Assembly (NCBI GenBank): GCA_964486335.1
Contig: CAZAMB010000030.1
Location: 1 to 18,346, forward strand
Source of the DNA: CAZAMB01 sp964486335
GTDB lineage: Bacteria; Planctomycetota; Phycisphaerae; UBA1845
Length of the DNA stretch: 18,346 bases
Reading direction: 5' to 3'
The translations under genes and the position numbers were made by a program. Below are positions 7,041 through 16,400 of this stretch, one piece after another; within the stretch, counting starts at the first letter, position 1; each line of letters starts with the position of its first letter. The notes under the pieces were generated by a model. It was not told where the DNA came from. It saw nothing but the letters and a program-made list of their open reading frames with translations, and searched no databases.

Positions 7041-8096
7041 TCAGTTTGCTTGCAGGCGCTGGCGAAGGTAGTCCGCGCGGGCAGCGGCGCGCTCGTCGTC
7101 GTCAAGCGTCCGACCGAGGGTCTTTTGTAGATGCGCTGATTGGGTGTAAAGGAAAAGTTCGTTGAGTTTCGCAATATCGAACCTGTCGAATCGTCCCTGG
7201 TGGATTCCCATGCGGATGGGGGAGAGAAGCGACTGGGTTTCACCGCTGGTGATGCGACGGGCGTTGCAGAGCGTTCCATAGGCCCGCCAGATCTTGTCGT
7301 CGAGCTGCGATGGATGATTCTGCACGAGCGATTGCCGCGCGGCCCGTTCATACTCGACCATTCGCGGGATGATCATGTTGCTGAAGGTCTCAATGATCTC
7401 GTCCTCGGACTTTCCAAGGGTCGTCTGGTTGGAAATCTGGTAGAGGTCGCCGATGGCCTCGGTACCTTCGCCGTAGGAACCTCGAACGGCCAGGCGCAGG
7501 TCGCGGGCGGCGCGGGCGACCCGCTCGATTTCCTTGGTGAGTCTCAGTGCCGGCAGGTGGAGCATGACGGAGACGCGGATTCCCGTCCCCACGTTCGTCG
7601 GACAAGCGGTGAGGTAGCCCAGCTTGGAATCAAAGGCAAAGGCAATCCGCGCGGCGATGGCATCGTCGAGTTGATTCACGTCGGACCAGACGTTGTCCAG
7701 TTGCAATCCGCTGCGAAGGCCCTGCACACGCAGGTGGTCCTCCTCGTTGATCATGACGGCGCGGGTCTCGTCGGGCGAGATGGTCACCCCGCGAGCGCCC
7801 TCGCCCGAAACGTGTTGGCGGCTAACCAAGTGCCGCTCGACAAGCAGATTGCGATCGATGGGGTCGGCCTCTTCCATGTCGACGACGATGGCATCGAGGT
7901 CCTGCCGCGAAGACGTGATGGCGTCGATGACGCCGCGGTATATCTCGGTACGATCGGACGGCGTGGCCGAAGCCAGAAACGGCTGTCCGGCCAGGTTTCT
8001 CGCCAGGCGGATGCGCGATGAGACGACGACATCGGACATGGCACCTTCGCCACTAAGCCACTGACCGGGTGTTTTCCACAGTTCCTCGAACGTCAT
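7041..8096 (-). CDS. mcsB: Protein-arginine kinase McsB
   Basis: 351 residues, the usual length of McsB. It belongs to the phosphagen-kinase fold and phosphorylates Arg side chains of proteins; in Bacillus this tags proteins for ClpCP. Visible: SSRIRLARN (26-34), the catalytic acidic loop INEEDHLRVQ (116-125), YLTACPTNVGTG with the conserved Cys (C165), and the nucleotide-binding segment RGSYGEGTEA (205-214). Near the C-terminus, where the Bacillus enzyme has a pArg-binding RDxxRA motif, this one reads RAAARA (336-341), lacking the Asp. The start overlaps the mcsA stop as ATGA, so the two are translationally coupled. No clpC or ctsR is visible in the window, so how it connects to proteolysis cannot be seen. 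Confidence 0.95.
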   Translation of the reverse strand: MTFEELWKTPGQWLSGEGAMSDVVVSSRIRLARNLAGQPFLASATPSDRTEIYRGVIDAITSSRQDLDAIVVDMEEADPIDRNLLVERHLVSRQHVSGEGARGVTISPDETRAVMINEEDHLRVQGLRSGLQLDNVWSDVNQLDDAIAARIAFAFDSKLGYLTACPTNVGTGIRVSVMLHLPALRLTKEIERVARAARDLRLAVRGSYGEGTEAIGDLYQISNQTTLGKSEDEIIETFSNMIIPRMVEYERAARQSLVQNHPSQLDDKIWRAYGTLCNARRITSGETQSLLSPIRMGIHQGRFDRFDIAKLNELFLYTQSAHLQKTLGRTLDDDERAAARADYLRQRLQAN

Positions 8097-8584
8097 GATT
8101 CTTCCATCGCTCGGATCTGATCGCGGACGCGCGCGGCCGACTCGTAATCTTCCTGTTCGACCGCCTCCTGCAATTCACGGCGCAGCCGAACCAGCCCGGA
8201 GAGCCGCTGCCGCGACGGATCGGCCTGGGGCGGCGCCTTGCCAATGTGTTGCGATGCTCCTTCGTGGGCGCGCTGAATGAGCGGATTAAGCATGGGTCCG
8301 AAGACCGAATAATCGTTCGGGCAGCCCAGCACGCCCTTGGTTTGAAACTCGCGAAAGGTCATGCCGCATTCCGGGCAGGCGAGATCGTCCGCCGCGCCGG
8401 CGCCGACCTTGTGCTTGAGAAACTGCTGTAGAATCTCGTTGGTCGTCACGAACTTCTGTTTGATGATGACGCCTTCTTTTTCGGCGCATTGCTCGCAGAG
8501 GTGGCGCTCGCGTTTTTCAGGCACCGTATCGGTGATATGCACCGTGGCCTTGCCCTGATTGCAGCGTTGACAAGCTACGCTCAT
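8093..8584 (-). CDS. mcsA: McsA, zinc-finger activator of McsB with UVR motif
   Basis: 163 residues. In Firmicutes McsA binds and activates McsB. The first zinc finger is complete (C5-C8 with C30-C33: CQRC, CEQC). The second has CPEC (C70, C73) and then LGCPNDY (C88), where the fourth Cys of the usual CxxC is replaced by Asp. The C-terminus (about 132-161, LRRELQEAVEQEDYESAARV) is a UVR motif, as in UvrB/UvrC and McsA, with a coiled-coil look. Start ATG with a GGGAAGA-type ribosome site about 10 bases upstream; a sigma70-like promoter lies further upstream. Overlaps mcsB by four bases. The low similarity usual between McsA proteins means activator function is inferred from gene order and domains. 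Confidence 0.9.
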   Translation of the reverse strand: MSVACQRCNQGKATVHITDTVPEKRERHLCEQCAEKEGVIIKQKFVTTNEILQQFLKHKVGAGAADDLACPECGMTFREFQTKGVLGCPNDYSVFGPMLNPLIQRAHEGASQHIGKAPPQADPSRQRLSGLVRLRRELQEAVEQEDYESAARVRDQIRAMEES

Positions 8585-8620
8585 CGTGGATTCTTCCCGT
8601 GTCGGAAACGCCCCATTTTT

Positions 8621-8649
8621 ACTCTATTCCGCATCTTCGTTATCGTCAA
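8621..8649 (-). promoter_or_regulatory. Sigma70-like promoter of mcsA-mcsB
   Basis: TTGACG (8649-8644, five of six) and TAGAGT (8626-8621, four of six, with the key T-A and final T) are separated by 17 bases. The predicted start is about 30 bases before the mcsA ATG. It lies in the 76-base gap after the pterin synthase gene, so mcsAB is likely its own unit. No inverted repeat resembling a CtsR site is apparent. Confidence 0.6.
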
Positions 8650-8660
8650 ACGACACGCCT

Positions 8661-9035
8661 TCAATTCACAGTCTCGGAGATTTCATAGGCGGCGACGCAA
8701 CCGGGCGCTTCGGTGACTTCCACGCGCCGCAGACCGGCCATCGACGTTTTCGAGAGTTGTTCGAAGACATGCCGCGCGATGACTTCGGCGGTGGGGTTCA
8801 GTCCGGCCAGCGCCGCATGCGCGTTGAGGTCGGCATGGTGCAACGTCGCAAGCACGGCCCGCAATGCCGCCTGCGCGTGCGTGAAGTCAACCACCATGTC
8901 CTCTTCGGACAGTTCCTCGCGACAGAAATACGCTCGAACAATCCAGTCGTGGCCATGCTGCGGCTCCACCATGCCGCCCGCGAGCCGAAGTTGATGCATG
9001 GCGGAAAAACCGGCTTCCACGATGACGGTAAACAT
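8661..9035 (-). CDS. 6-pyruvoyltetrahydropterin synthase/QueD family enzyme, PTPS-III-like
   Basis: 124 residues, the usual length of COG0720. Family members convert dihydroneopterin triphosphate or its relatives at a zinc site. Visible: FSAMH (H14) and QHGHDW (H27, H29), the three zinc His; VVDFTHAQAAL (48-58); HHADLN with catalytic-type H67, where the common LDH reads LHH; and VTEAPG (E109, pterin-binding Glu). The catalytic Cys of QueD (CxxxHGH) is absent: there is no Cys between H14 and H27, and the motif is E24-P-Q-H-G-H. ExxHGH marks PTPS-III, which makes 6-hydroxymethyl-dihydropterin and can replace FolB in folate synthesis (established for other bacteria). It lies 27 bases after the HExxH lipoprotein gene, with no strong ribosome site. 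Family sure; PTPS-III activity inferred. Confidence 0.88.
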   Translation of the reverse strand: MFTVIVEAGFSAMHQLRLAGGMVEPQHGHDWIVRAYFCREELSEEDMVVDFTHAQAALRAVLATLHHADLNAHAALAGLNPTAEVIARHVFEQLSKTSMAGLRRVEVTEAPGCVAAYEISETVN

Positions 9036-9062
9036 AGGTTCACACCCGCCGAATCCGAATCG

Positions 9063-10106
9063 TCAACGGACATCCCCAAAGTCGGCGACTCGCACAAGTT
9101 CGCTGTAATAGGCGTCGGCGATTCGCTCCGGCGGCACGCCGAAATAGGCCTCAAAAACCGCCGACTGCGACCCGGACGCGGCGCTCGCCGCCGCCAGGGA
9201 CGCGGCGTTCTTCCGCAATCGAAACGAATCATCGGCCAAATCCGAAAGAAGGCGGTGAAGCGCTGCGGAGTAGCGGCCATTCGCCCCAAACTCAAGAAAA
9301 TTCACGAGTGCCCAGGCTTGGGCATAATAGGTCTGCGTCAATTCGCTTCGACCGACGCCGATGACTTCTCCCGCATCGGTTTCGATCAGCCGGTCGAGCG
9401 GAATCAGCCGGTTGGTCTGGATTGCCTCGCGAAGACCATTGATCCGAAAAGAATTATCCCGCGGCGTGAAAATAATTTTGCGACCGACGGCGCGTACGGA
9501 TTCGTGGCGGCACGCAAGCCCTTCGTTGAGCCAGGCTGGAATCGGCCCGGAAACATGGGCGTTGACATATTGATGCCAGACTTCGTGGGCGATCGTGGCA
9601 AGGGCGGCGGAACGGTCAACGTAGAACGAAACGCTCATCCCGCCCTCGGTAAACCCGCCGGATCGGATTCTCGAGTAGATGTCCGCGCGACCGGGAAAAT
9701 GACGCCGCGAAAAACGGTCCCATTCGGATCGGGTTCCGAACACATACGTCGTGAGTTTGGCGCGAAGGCTGCCGCTTGTCGGAATGGTGGCGGCGCAGCG
9801 GGCGTAGGTCATTTCGAGAAAACCCGGCAGCGCGGACTCGAATTCCTCGTCGCGCACCGTGCTGAACAACACGAAGTGATCGGTTTCCAATCGATGACCC
9901 TGGAAACCGGCCTCCGACCATTCGGTGGCAGCCGCGGTGACTGAGCGTGGTCGCGGATTCGGTGACGCGCAGCCGACAATGCTGACGAGGATCAAAAGAA
10001 GAAGTCCCGTGGAAGCACGCTTTGCGGCGTCTTTGGCCAATTGCGAGCGTACCGTTTTCCCAATCGATCGAATCCGCCAAGAGAATCTCCGCCGCCGAAT
10101 TCTCAA
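9063..10106 (-). CDS. Lipoprotein with HExxH metallopeptidase-like (DUF1570-type) domain
   Basis: 347 residues. A long basic N-terminus, then GLLLLILVSIVGC with a lipobox Cys (C46), so likely lipid-anchored. HEVWH (H174, E175, H178) and AWLNEGLA (E195, third ligand 17 residues on) give the zinc site of gluzincin-type peptidases; the arrangement matches planctomycete DUF1570/peptidase MA-like proteins. Earlier beta motifs (ETDHFVLFST, 74-83) and helices after the active site also fit. The start is a TTG at 10106, overlapping the TGA of the upstream gene as TTGA, with AAGAAGGAA just before it; no ATG occurs before the lipobox, and an in-frame TTG lower down lacks a ribosome site. The neighbour upstream has the same fold, so they may be a divergent pair. 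Target unknown. Confidence 0.8.
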   Translation of the reverse strand: MRIRRRRFSWRIRSIGKTVRSQLAKDAAKRASTGLLLLILVSIVGCASPNPRPRSVTAAATEWSEAGFQGHRLETDHFVLFSTVRDEEFESALPGFLEMTYARCAATIPTSGSLRAKLTTYVFGTRSEWDRFSRRHFPGRADIYSRIRSGGFTEGGMSVSFYVDRSAALATIAHEVWHQYVNAHVSGPIPAWLNEGLACRHESVRAVGRKIIFTPRDNSFRINGLREAIQTNRLIPLDRLIETDAGEVIGVGRSELTQTYYAQAWALVNFLEFGANGRYSAALHRLLSDLADDSFRLRKNAASLAAASAASGSQSAVFEAYFGVPPERIADAYYSELVRVADFGDVR

Positions 10107-12094
10107 GGTTCCTTCTTTTCCTCTTCGGCGGGAGGCTGGCCGCGTCGGCGTCTCCGTTCTTCTTCGCGAGAACTCCGGCGGTCAGGACGCGAGGGCTCCG
10201 AGGGATTTCGAGGATCGGCGGCGACCGCCACCGGCTTGTCCGAGAACTTCTCGATCTTACCAACGCGAAGATTCTGCACTTCGACGGAACCGTAGGCGGC
10301 CAACGCCAGCGGAAAATCAACGTCCTGATCATTACCAACGATGCGCGACGCTGGAAACCGTCCTGTACAGGTTCCATCGACGTACATGGCCAGTTCGTCC
10401 GACCAAATGAACACGACCTTGTGCTGGGTGTTTTCGCGAAGCGTTCCCGACGCCTCGATGCGCGTGTCGTTACCGTCGGCATCAATCTGGGCGATTCCGA
10501 ACAGTCGATTTGAGGGTTCCGCGGAACCACCGAGACGGACGTCGCAGGTGACGGCCATCGGCGCGGTTTCGTTCATCCGGATCGCCAACAAACTCGCCCC
10601 CTCTGCGCCGGAACCCTTGCATCGAAGCAGTCCGCCTTCCACCGACCAATCCTTTTTTGACTCCCCGATTCCCTTGAACGCATCCAGGGAATCGAGGTTG
10701 ATGTCGCGCCAGGCGCTGATGCCCTCGACCGTATCCAACTCGTTGACGGTCGGGCGAAATGCGCCGTCGTCGCTCTTCGCCGCGGTCAGCGCTTCGAGCT
10801 TCTCACCCGCCTGCCCCAAGTCCTTCGCGTACCGCTGACGCATCCACTCCACCCATCGGCGCTCGAACTCCTCCACAGCACCTTCGATGGGGACGCCCAG
10901 TGCGGCCGCACAGGCCGCGTCATGACCGTTCCCCGCCGCGAGTTCGCTGAGGAAGGCGTGCATCGCCTCGGGTCCGGCCTCAAAAAGGTAAAGCACGACG
11001 ATGGCCGCCTGCTCGTAAAACAATTCGATCCGTTCCGGATACCCTTCCTGATCAAACAGGTCGCGCATTCGGAAAAACTCGCCTGCCAGCACATAGCGCG
11101 CGAGGCGTGCGGCGTCGCCATAATGGTTTCGAGTCTGCTCGAAGCGGCCCGCGACGGCCTCATGCAGCCACTGCGGCGTCTTTCGACTGGAGAAAAACTC
11201 ATTAAGAACCGCGTGCGTCAATTCGTGGGGGAGCACGCTTTCGATGCCGTACTTCCAGATTTCCGTTCCGCCGCCTCCGCCGCCACCACCGCGATCCGAA
11301 CGGCTGAAGTTGGGCTTGAGTTGGAAGATCACAACCGCTTGTGTCTTCCCCGTGATGTGACCGTAAGTGACGCCGCCCGATCCGACCGGACCGCCGTGTT
11401 TGTGATAATCATCCAGCGTCGTGTAGACCAGAATCGGGATGCGCACCGCCCACGATTTCCCGCCGAACAGCGCTTTGATCATGAACGACAAATAGATCTC
11501 CGCCCGTTCGCCGACGATCTTCGACAGCCGCTCGTTGGCCGTGTAGACGGTAAAGTGTTGCGTTTCATACACGAACGGGGGAACTTCCCAATTGAACGGC
11601 GGCGGCAAGATCGGCGGCAGGTATTTGGTGTCCTCGATGACCTCCAGTCCCGTCCAGTCAATCTCGGGCATGTCCAGCTTGAACGGATCGGCCGGACGAT
11701 CGGTTTCTCCCGCCTGCTCCCGCAACTTGTCGATTTCGGTTCGACGCAGCCGCGCGACGGCCATCCTCGCCTGTCGAAGTACATCGTCGTTTCGGGAGAG
11801 CGCGAGGATTTCCTTCCAGGTCTGTTCGGATTCGTCGTGGAGTCCGGCTTTTTCATAGGCTTCGGCGAGAAGGACTCGCGCCGATTCATAGGCAGGGTTT
11901 TCGGCGACTTCCTTCGCGAGCAGGTCGATTGCCTGTTGAAACTTTCCCTCCGCGATCAGGGTTCGAGCGTTATCGACGGTCGCGCCGACGGCAACCCGTC
12001 CGTGAGCCAGTGACATCAAGGCGACCAGTAGCCAGAGCGTCATCATCGTCGCGGGACCGCGTGTCCACTTAGTCTGCATGTATCGAAACATCAT
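10103..12094 (-). CDS. Exported TPR, HExxH peptidase-like and beta-sandwich protein
   Basis: 663 residues from an ATG (first of two in tandem) with GGAGGAAG directly upstream; the frame is open a further 28 codons but without support. Order: signal peptide (about 1-38, ending VAVGA); TPR-like helices (about 41-120: AIDLLAKEV, ARVLLAEAYEKAG); a peptidase MA-like/DUF1570 domain (about 170-410) with HELTH (H290, E291, H294) and PQWLHEAVA (E312); a concanavalin/LamG-like beta domain (about 447-612); and a charged Arg/Glu/Pro tail. The loop before the active site carries eight Gly in a row (269-276). Its stop overlaps the TTG of the HExxH lipoprotein. Zinc ligands argue for real peptidase activity; substrate and location (periplasm or surface) are inferred. 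Confidence 0.82.
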   Translation of the reverse strand: MMFRYMQTKWTRGPATMMTLWLLVALMSLAHGRVAVGATVDNARTLIAEGKFQQAIDLLAKEVAENPAYESARVLLAEAYEKAGLHDESEQTWKEILALSRNDDVLRQARMAVARLRRTEIDKLREQAGETDRPADPFKLDMPEIDWTGLEVIEDTKYLPPILPPPFNWEVPPFVYETQHFTVYTANERLSKIVGERAEIYLSFMIKALFGGKSWAVRIPILVYTTLDDYHKHGGPVGSGGVTYGHITGKTQAVVIFQLKPNFSRSDRGGGGGGGGTEIWKYGIESVLPHELTHAVLNEFFSSRKTPQWLHEAVAGRFEQTRNHYGDAARLARYVLAGEFFRMRDLFDQEGYPERIELFYEQAAIVVLYLFEAGPEAMHAFLSELAAGNGHDAACAAALGVPIEGAVEEFERRWVEWMRQRYAKDLGQAGEKLEALTAAKSDDGAFRPTVNELDTVEGISAWRDINLDSLDAFKGIGESKKDWSVEGGLLRCKGSGAEGASLLAIRMNETAPMAVTCDVRLGGSAEPSNRLFGIAQIDADGNDTRIEASGTLRENTQHKVVFIWSDELAMYVDGTCTGRFPASRIVGNDQDVDFPLALAAYGSVEVQNLRVGKIEKFSDKPVAVAADPRNPSEPSRPDRRSSREEERRRRRGQPPAEEEKKEP

Positions 12095-12216
12095 TCTTCC
12101 TCCGCTTTCCTCTAATGCCAACTTTATCCCCGTGTCGGCGAGAAAGGCTCGCTTACTGCTCCAGTATTTCCCGTGCAAACATGGCGGATGACCAGCCTTA
12201 CTCCCCAGGGTGACCG

Positions 12217-12234
12217 CGCGAACTGAAGTTCGCG
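12217..12234. repeat. Perfect 7-bp hairpin in the 167-base intergenic gap
   Basis: CGCGAAC (12217-12223), loop TGAA, then GTTCGCG (12228-12234). It lies 27 bases after the stop of the SH3-like gene on the minus strand. There is no T-tract on either side, so it is either a terminator of the kind that needs a factor, an mRNA-processing hairpin, or a copy of a dispersed palindrome. The rest of the gap (12095-12261) holds no gene and no clear promoter. Confidence 0.5.
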
Positions 12235-12261
12235 GCTCGCTACGATTGAGCTTGGTTTCTT

Positions 12262-13437
12262 CTAGATTCGCGTGCGGTCTCGCGCTCTCTTCACGACTCG
12301 GATGTTCTCCTTCACACGCTCACCAATATCCACCAGAATGGCCCGCAGGTCGCGGAGGGTCTCGGGATAACGTTCGGCCTTTGCGGCCATATAGTCCAGC
12401 AGCCGCGCCGCCGGTTTGATCGCGTTGAGGAATTCATCGCACCGCTGTTGCCACTGACGTCTTCCATCGGGCGTCAGCATGCCGTTGGACGGATTGTAGG
12501 CGGGAGTCATCGTTTCGGGGCTTTGTTGGTAGGCTTCCGTAAGCAGCCGCTCAATGATAATGATAAGGTGATTCAGTTCTGTGCGGGCGAGGTCCAGTTC
12601 GAAGGCGCTGCTATAGTCGCCGAGGATGGCTTGGGCTTTCAGGAGAGACGCTTCGGCTTTCTTGATGTCCTCGATGTACGGCAGCGCCGAGGAAATATCG
12701 CCGGCGCCAGTGGCATTGCGAACCGCCTTGTAAGTTCTTTCGGAGTCGAGCTTGTCGGCAAATGCCTTGACGCTCAGCTTGTCCTCCACCAGCATCTGTT
12801 CACAGTATTCCTCTAGCGCCGCCCGCATCACTTTTTCATCTCGGAGCGAACCGGCCTCGCGCGCCCGGTTGCGAAGTTCCTCGTCGAGCAGGAATTGCCG
12901 TGCGTGCTTCTTTCCAACGAAGCGCAGGTCGAATTCGGGATTCACCTCGAAGAGATCCAGATGCGCTTTGGCGCGAGTCTTCTCGGGTGGCGTGCCGGAA
13001 TCTAGTTTCTCCTTGAGCAGTCTTTTGGCTTCGTCCCAGCGCCCGAGGCGCTCGGCGATCTCAATGGAAAGCCAATCGATGCGTAATCGAACGGCCTTCT
13101 GGTCGGAAAGCTGCCCGAAGGGCTCGATGCGCTCCTTCGCCTTTTCGTATTGACCGAGGTCGTATTCGGCGCGAGCGTTGAGCACGGCCTTCATCGCGGG
13201 TGACAATTCCGCGAAAGACTTTTCCGCCGCCGCGCCGCCGGCGTCGCTTTCAATGATCTGGTCGATCTCCTTGCGGCTGTAGGTCCGCACACCGAACCGC
13301 GTGTCGATCCGCACGCTGGCGCTTGTCTGGACGGTGATCTTTCCCTCCACGAACGTGCCGTCCTTGAGCACGATGGTTTCGCCGCGCGCGGCCGCTATCA
13401 GAACCATCGTCGCCATGATAACTCTTGTCGCGGTCAT
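12262..13437 (-). CDS. Secreted SH3-like plus helical-repeat protein
   Basis: 391 residues from the ATG that overlaps the stop of the DUF4159 gene as ATGA; the longer open frame upstream is Arg-rich shadow. Signal peptide MTATRVIMATMVLIAAARG. Residues about 19-62 (TIVLKDGTFVEGKITVQ, VRTYSRKEIDQI) form a small beta barrel seen at the mature N-terminus of many planctomycete exported proteins. The remainder is helical: TPR-like at about 75-150 (YDLGQYEKAKERI, LGRWDEAKRLL), then Glu/Lys/Leu-rich helices, some possibly coiled coil. No catalytic motif is visible and there is one Cys per several hundred residues. Coupling to the DUF4159 gene suggests the two proteins act together, perhaps as a scaffold in the envelope; that is inference. 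Confidence 0.75.
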   Translation of the reverse strand: MTATRVIMATMVLIAAARGETIVLKDGTFVEGKITVQTSASVRIDTRFGVRTYSRKEIDQIIESDAGGAAAEKSFAELSPAMKAVLNARAEYDLGQYEKAKERIEPFGQLSDQKAVRLRIDWLSIEIAERLGRWDEAKRLLKEKLDSGTPPEKTRAKAHLDLFEVNPEFDLRFVGKKHARQFLLDEELRNRAREAGSLRDEKVMRAALEEYCEQMLVEDKLSVKAFADKLDSERTYKAVRNATGAGDISSALPYIEDIKKAEASLLKAQAILGDYSSAFELDLARTELNHLIIIIERLLTEAYQQSPETMTPAYNPSNGMLTPDGRRQWQQRCDEFLNAIKPAARLLDYMAAKAERYPETLRDLRAILVDIGERVKENIRVVKRARDRTRI

Positions 13438-16400
13438 GGGAGTTGTCCTCTCGTTTGCGCGTCCGACTTCGCCCGACCGGAAACCTTGTCGGCATAGGCC
13501 GATAGAAACACGTTCATCGCGAGACGTCGCGCGGCCTCGGGCATGACCCCCCGGCAACCCGGAAAGAAGTGAAATCCGATTCCCGAGGAAATGTCGTCAG
13601 CGCTGTACACGCCGACGGATCGACCGTTCCACTGAATGGAATAGAGATCGCAACGTCCGGACTGGGCGAATCGCGTGTGCAGGGCCTTGCGAAACGGAAC
13701 ATCGACCGCGTCGAAGCCCTGCGTTCCTCCGATCTCGCCGGTGAAGACCGGGTCGCCGCGACGGAGCTTTTGCAGACGGACGCCGGGATCCAGGCCCAGC
13801 AGAACTGCTCGAAACCCCTCGTCCCAATCGGTGTTGCCGCTGACCACGTCCACGAAGATCAACCGTCCGCCCTTCATGGCATCGAGGATCTGTTGCCGGG
13901 CGTTATCAGAAGGTGGCGCGTCGCCCGCGGCTAGAACCCAAAGAAGGTCCGCCTCCGCCGGGTTGCTCGTCTCGACGACGGCGGTGCGGAAGTTGGACTG
14001 CATCAGCCGGTTCATGGTGGCGATCAGATTCGGATAGGCCGGAGTCGAAGTTCCCACCTGAAGGCTTGCCGCCTTCATCGTTCGCGACGATGCCGCTTCG
14101 GCCGCATAGGTGGACGGCGCGAATGAGTTGCGCGGCGGCGTTTCATCGGTCGCATAGTTCAACAAACTGTGCATGAACGCGAATGCATCTTCATGGTCCT
14201 TCGTATCGTACAAGTGCCAGATGCACGACCAACTCTCCGGCGGCAAAAACGCAAAGTGGCGAAACCCGTTGCCAATGGCTTTCACTCCCTTGATCGCGGA
14301 ACGCGACTTGTCCATTATGAACACGCCCGCGTCGGCGGGCAGCTCGGCCAGCGCGTATTCAGGAAACGCCCGCCGGAGTCCCTCTTCGATGGGTGCCCGC
14401 GGAGCCTCCGCGTCCTCGCCGATATCCACGACGAGCGTGCCGCCGGCGAAGCAGTACTCGCGAATCTTGTTCCACTCGGCCTCGGACCACTGGAATGGAC
14501 CAACAACGCTCAGCAGAAGAATCGGCGTTTCGACAAGTTCCCGGACGTTGCGGTCGATCGACATGCGTCGCCAGTTGAACGGCCGCCCGCTTCGCGATGC
14601 CAGGTACCGGACAAGGTGCGGCGCATCCCAGCGGTATTGCGCCCAGCCGCTCGCATCGTCGCCGACCACGATTCGTTGAACGACGGCCGGCGCGTTGCCG
14701 TTGGAAAGAATCCAGAGCGCCGTAGCCGTCCGTTGCACCGACGGTTGTTCGGAAAACGCGCCGGCGGCATTACCGAGTCCGCCGCCTTGACCGCGAATGC
14801 CGAACAAACCCGAGGCTGAATCGTAATGTGCCAGAATCTGCTCGGCCGACTCGACGAAGTGGTTCTTTTCGTTGAATTGTGAAAGACCCGATACTTCGCC
14901 GATCAGCCCCAGTGTGTAAGGTTCATAATAGGGATCTGTCGATGCGACCAGCGATCCGAAGCTGCGATACTCTTCTTCAAACCTCTCGTCGAGCCACGTC
15001 AGCGCGCGATCGACTCCACGCAGTTGGTCCTTGTTCGCCAGGAATGTCGAGCAGCGCCGCGCTCCCATTCCGGCGGCCATGTCCACGGCGATCATCATTC
15101 CCGCCGCGCCGGCCGCCGTATAACCGATGGTCGGCTGGCTCACCGATCCGTACCGGTCGAGACGACGACTGAACCCGCCGTCAAACGTCTGAGCGTCCGT
15201 CCAGTAGCGCATGGCGTTGCGCCAAACCTTCGGATCAATCACGGCGCCCGCGAACCGGGCTTCGCGCAGCGCGAACAGCGCCAGCAATGACGCAGAATGA
15301 TCCGACGACACCAGAGACACATTGCCGCCCGCGAATCTCGGCGACTGCTCACCCCATCCGCCGTCATCCAGTTGGGCGTCCATCAGAAACTGTGCGTCGG
15401 CCTGGACGACGGACTTGTAATTTCCGCCACCGTGACGAGCAAGGCAAGCAAGACGATAATCGACCGTCTCCACGGAAAAAGCTTGCCCGTCCGGGGGTTT
15501 CTGCTCCGATAGCCATTTCAGCGATTCGGCCACCGACTTGTCCGCCGGATCGATGTTGGCCAGCGCGAACGCAATGAGCGCGGTGATTTTCACGTTGGCG
15601 TCGACGTTCGTTCCTTCGCCCCAGAATCCCTGCGGACTCCGTCGTTGTCTCAGGGCCTCGGCGCTGCGCTCGAGCACCTCCGTGATCTGATCGGCGACCC
15701 GGCTGCGGATCGAAACGTACCGCACGGGGGTCGGCATGGTTGCCGCGGAGTCGTCGGTCGGCGGCGCGTCGGCCTCACGAAACGAAAACCGCTGAAGGCC
15801 GATGTCGGCGCCGAAGTTGCGGGGCTTGAGAACCACCCACGCCGCGCCCGTCTGTCGCTCGAACGTCGGCATGGTGATGATGCCGCGCGGATAGACCATG
15901 CGCTCAATGCGGTCGGTATCCTCGCGCACCGGCTCGCTGATGGTCACATTGACGCCGATCGGTTGCCCGTCGGCCCAGAATGCCGGAATCACGCTTGGAA
16001 TGCCGCCCTCGATCACGCGCTGTTCGCTTCCGACGATCTGTGTTTCCCACTCGTAACTTGCGCCTGGGCGAATCGCTCCCTTGATCCTCAACCAGATCTC
16101 AAGGTCCTCGATTTGCACGTTTGCTCCGCCTGCACCTCCCGGTCCACCACCTCGCGTGCTGACGCGCAAATCTCCGCCGGTGAATCCGACAAACAGGTCC
16201 CTTCGCACGATCGAGTTGGGCGTGCGCGAACGGACAACCACGCGCCCGAAGTCATATTGCGGATCGGCAAAATCAAAAATGACTTCCTTGCCCGAAGCGC
16301 TGTCTCGACCCTCCGCCCGCTTGTACGGAACGGAATCGTAGTTGCCGATGGCAATGATGTTCGGACCACCCAACGCCGAAACGGTCGACACCGCCAAAAA

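Noticed and set aside
7020..7042. GATCCG/CGGATC hairpin over the mcsB stop codon as terminator
   Set aside because: 6-bp stem, 11-base loop, no T-tract on the minus strand.
8586..9944. 452-codon open frame on the plus strand
   Set aside because: It runs antisense across the pterin synthase and the HExxH lipoprotein, both with clear motifs; its peptide is Arg/Gly-rich with no recognisable domain. Long antisense frames are expected in GC-rich coding DNA.
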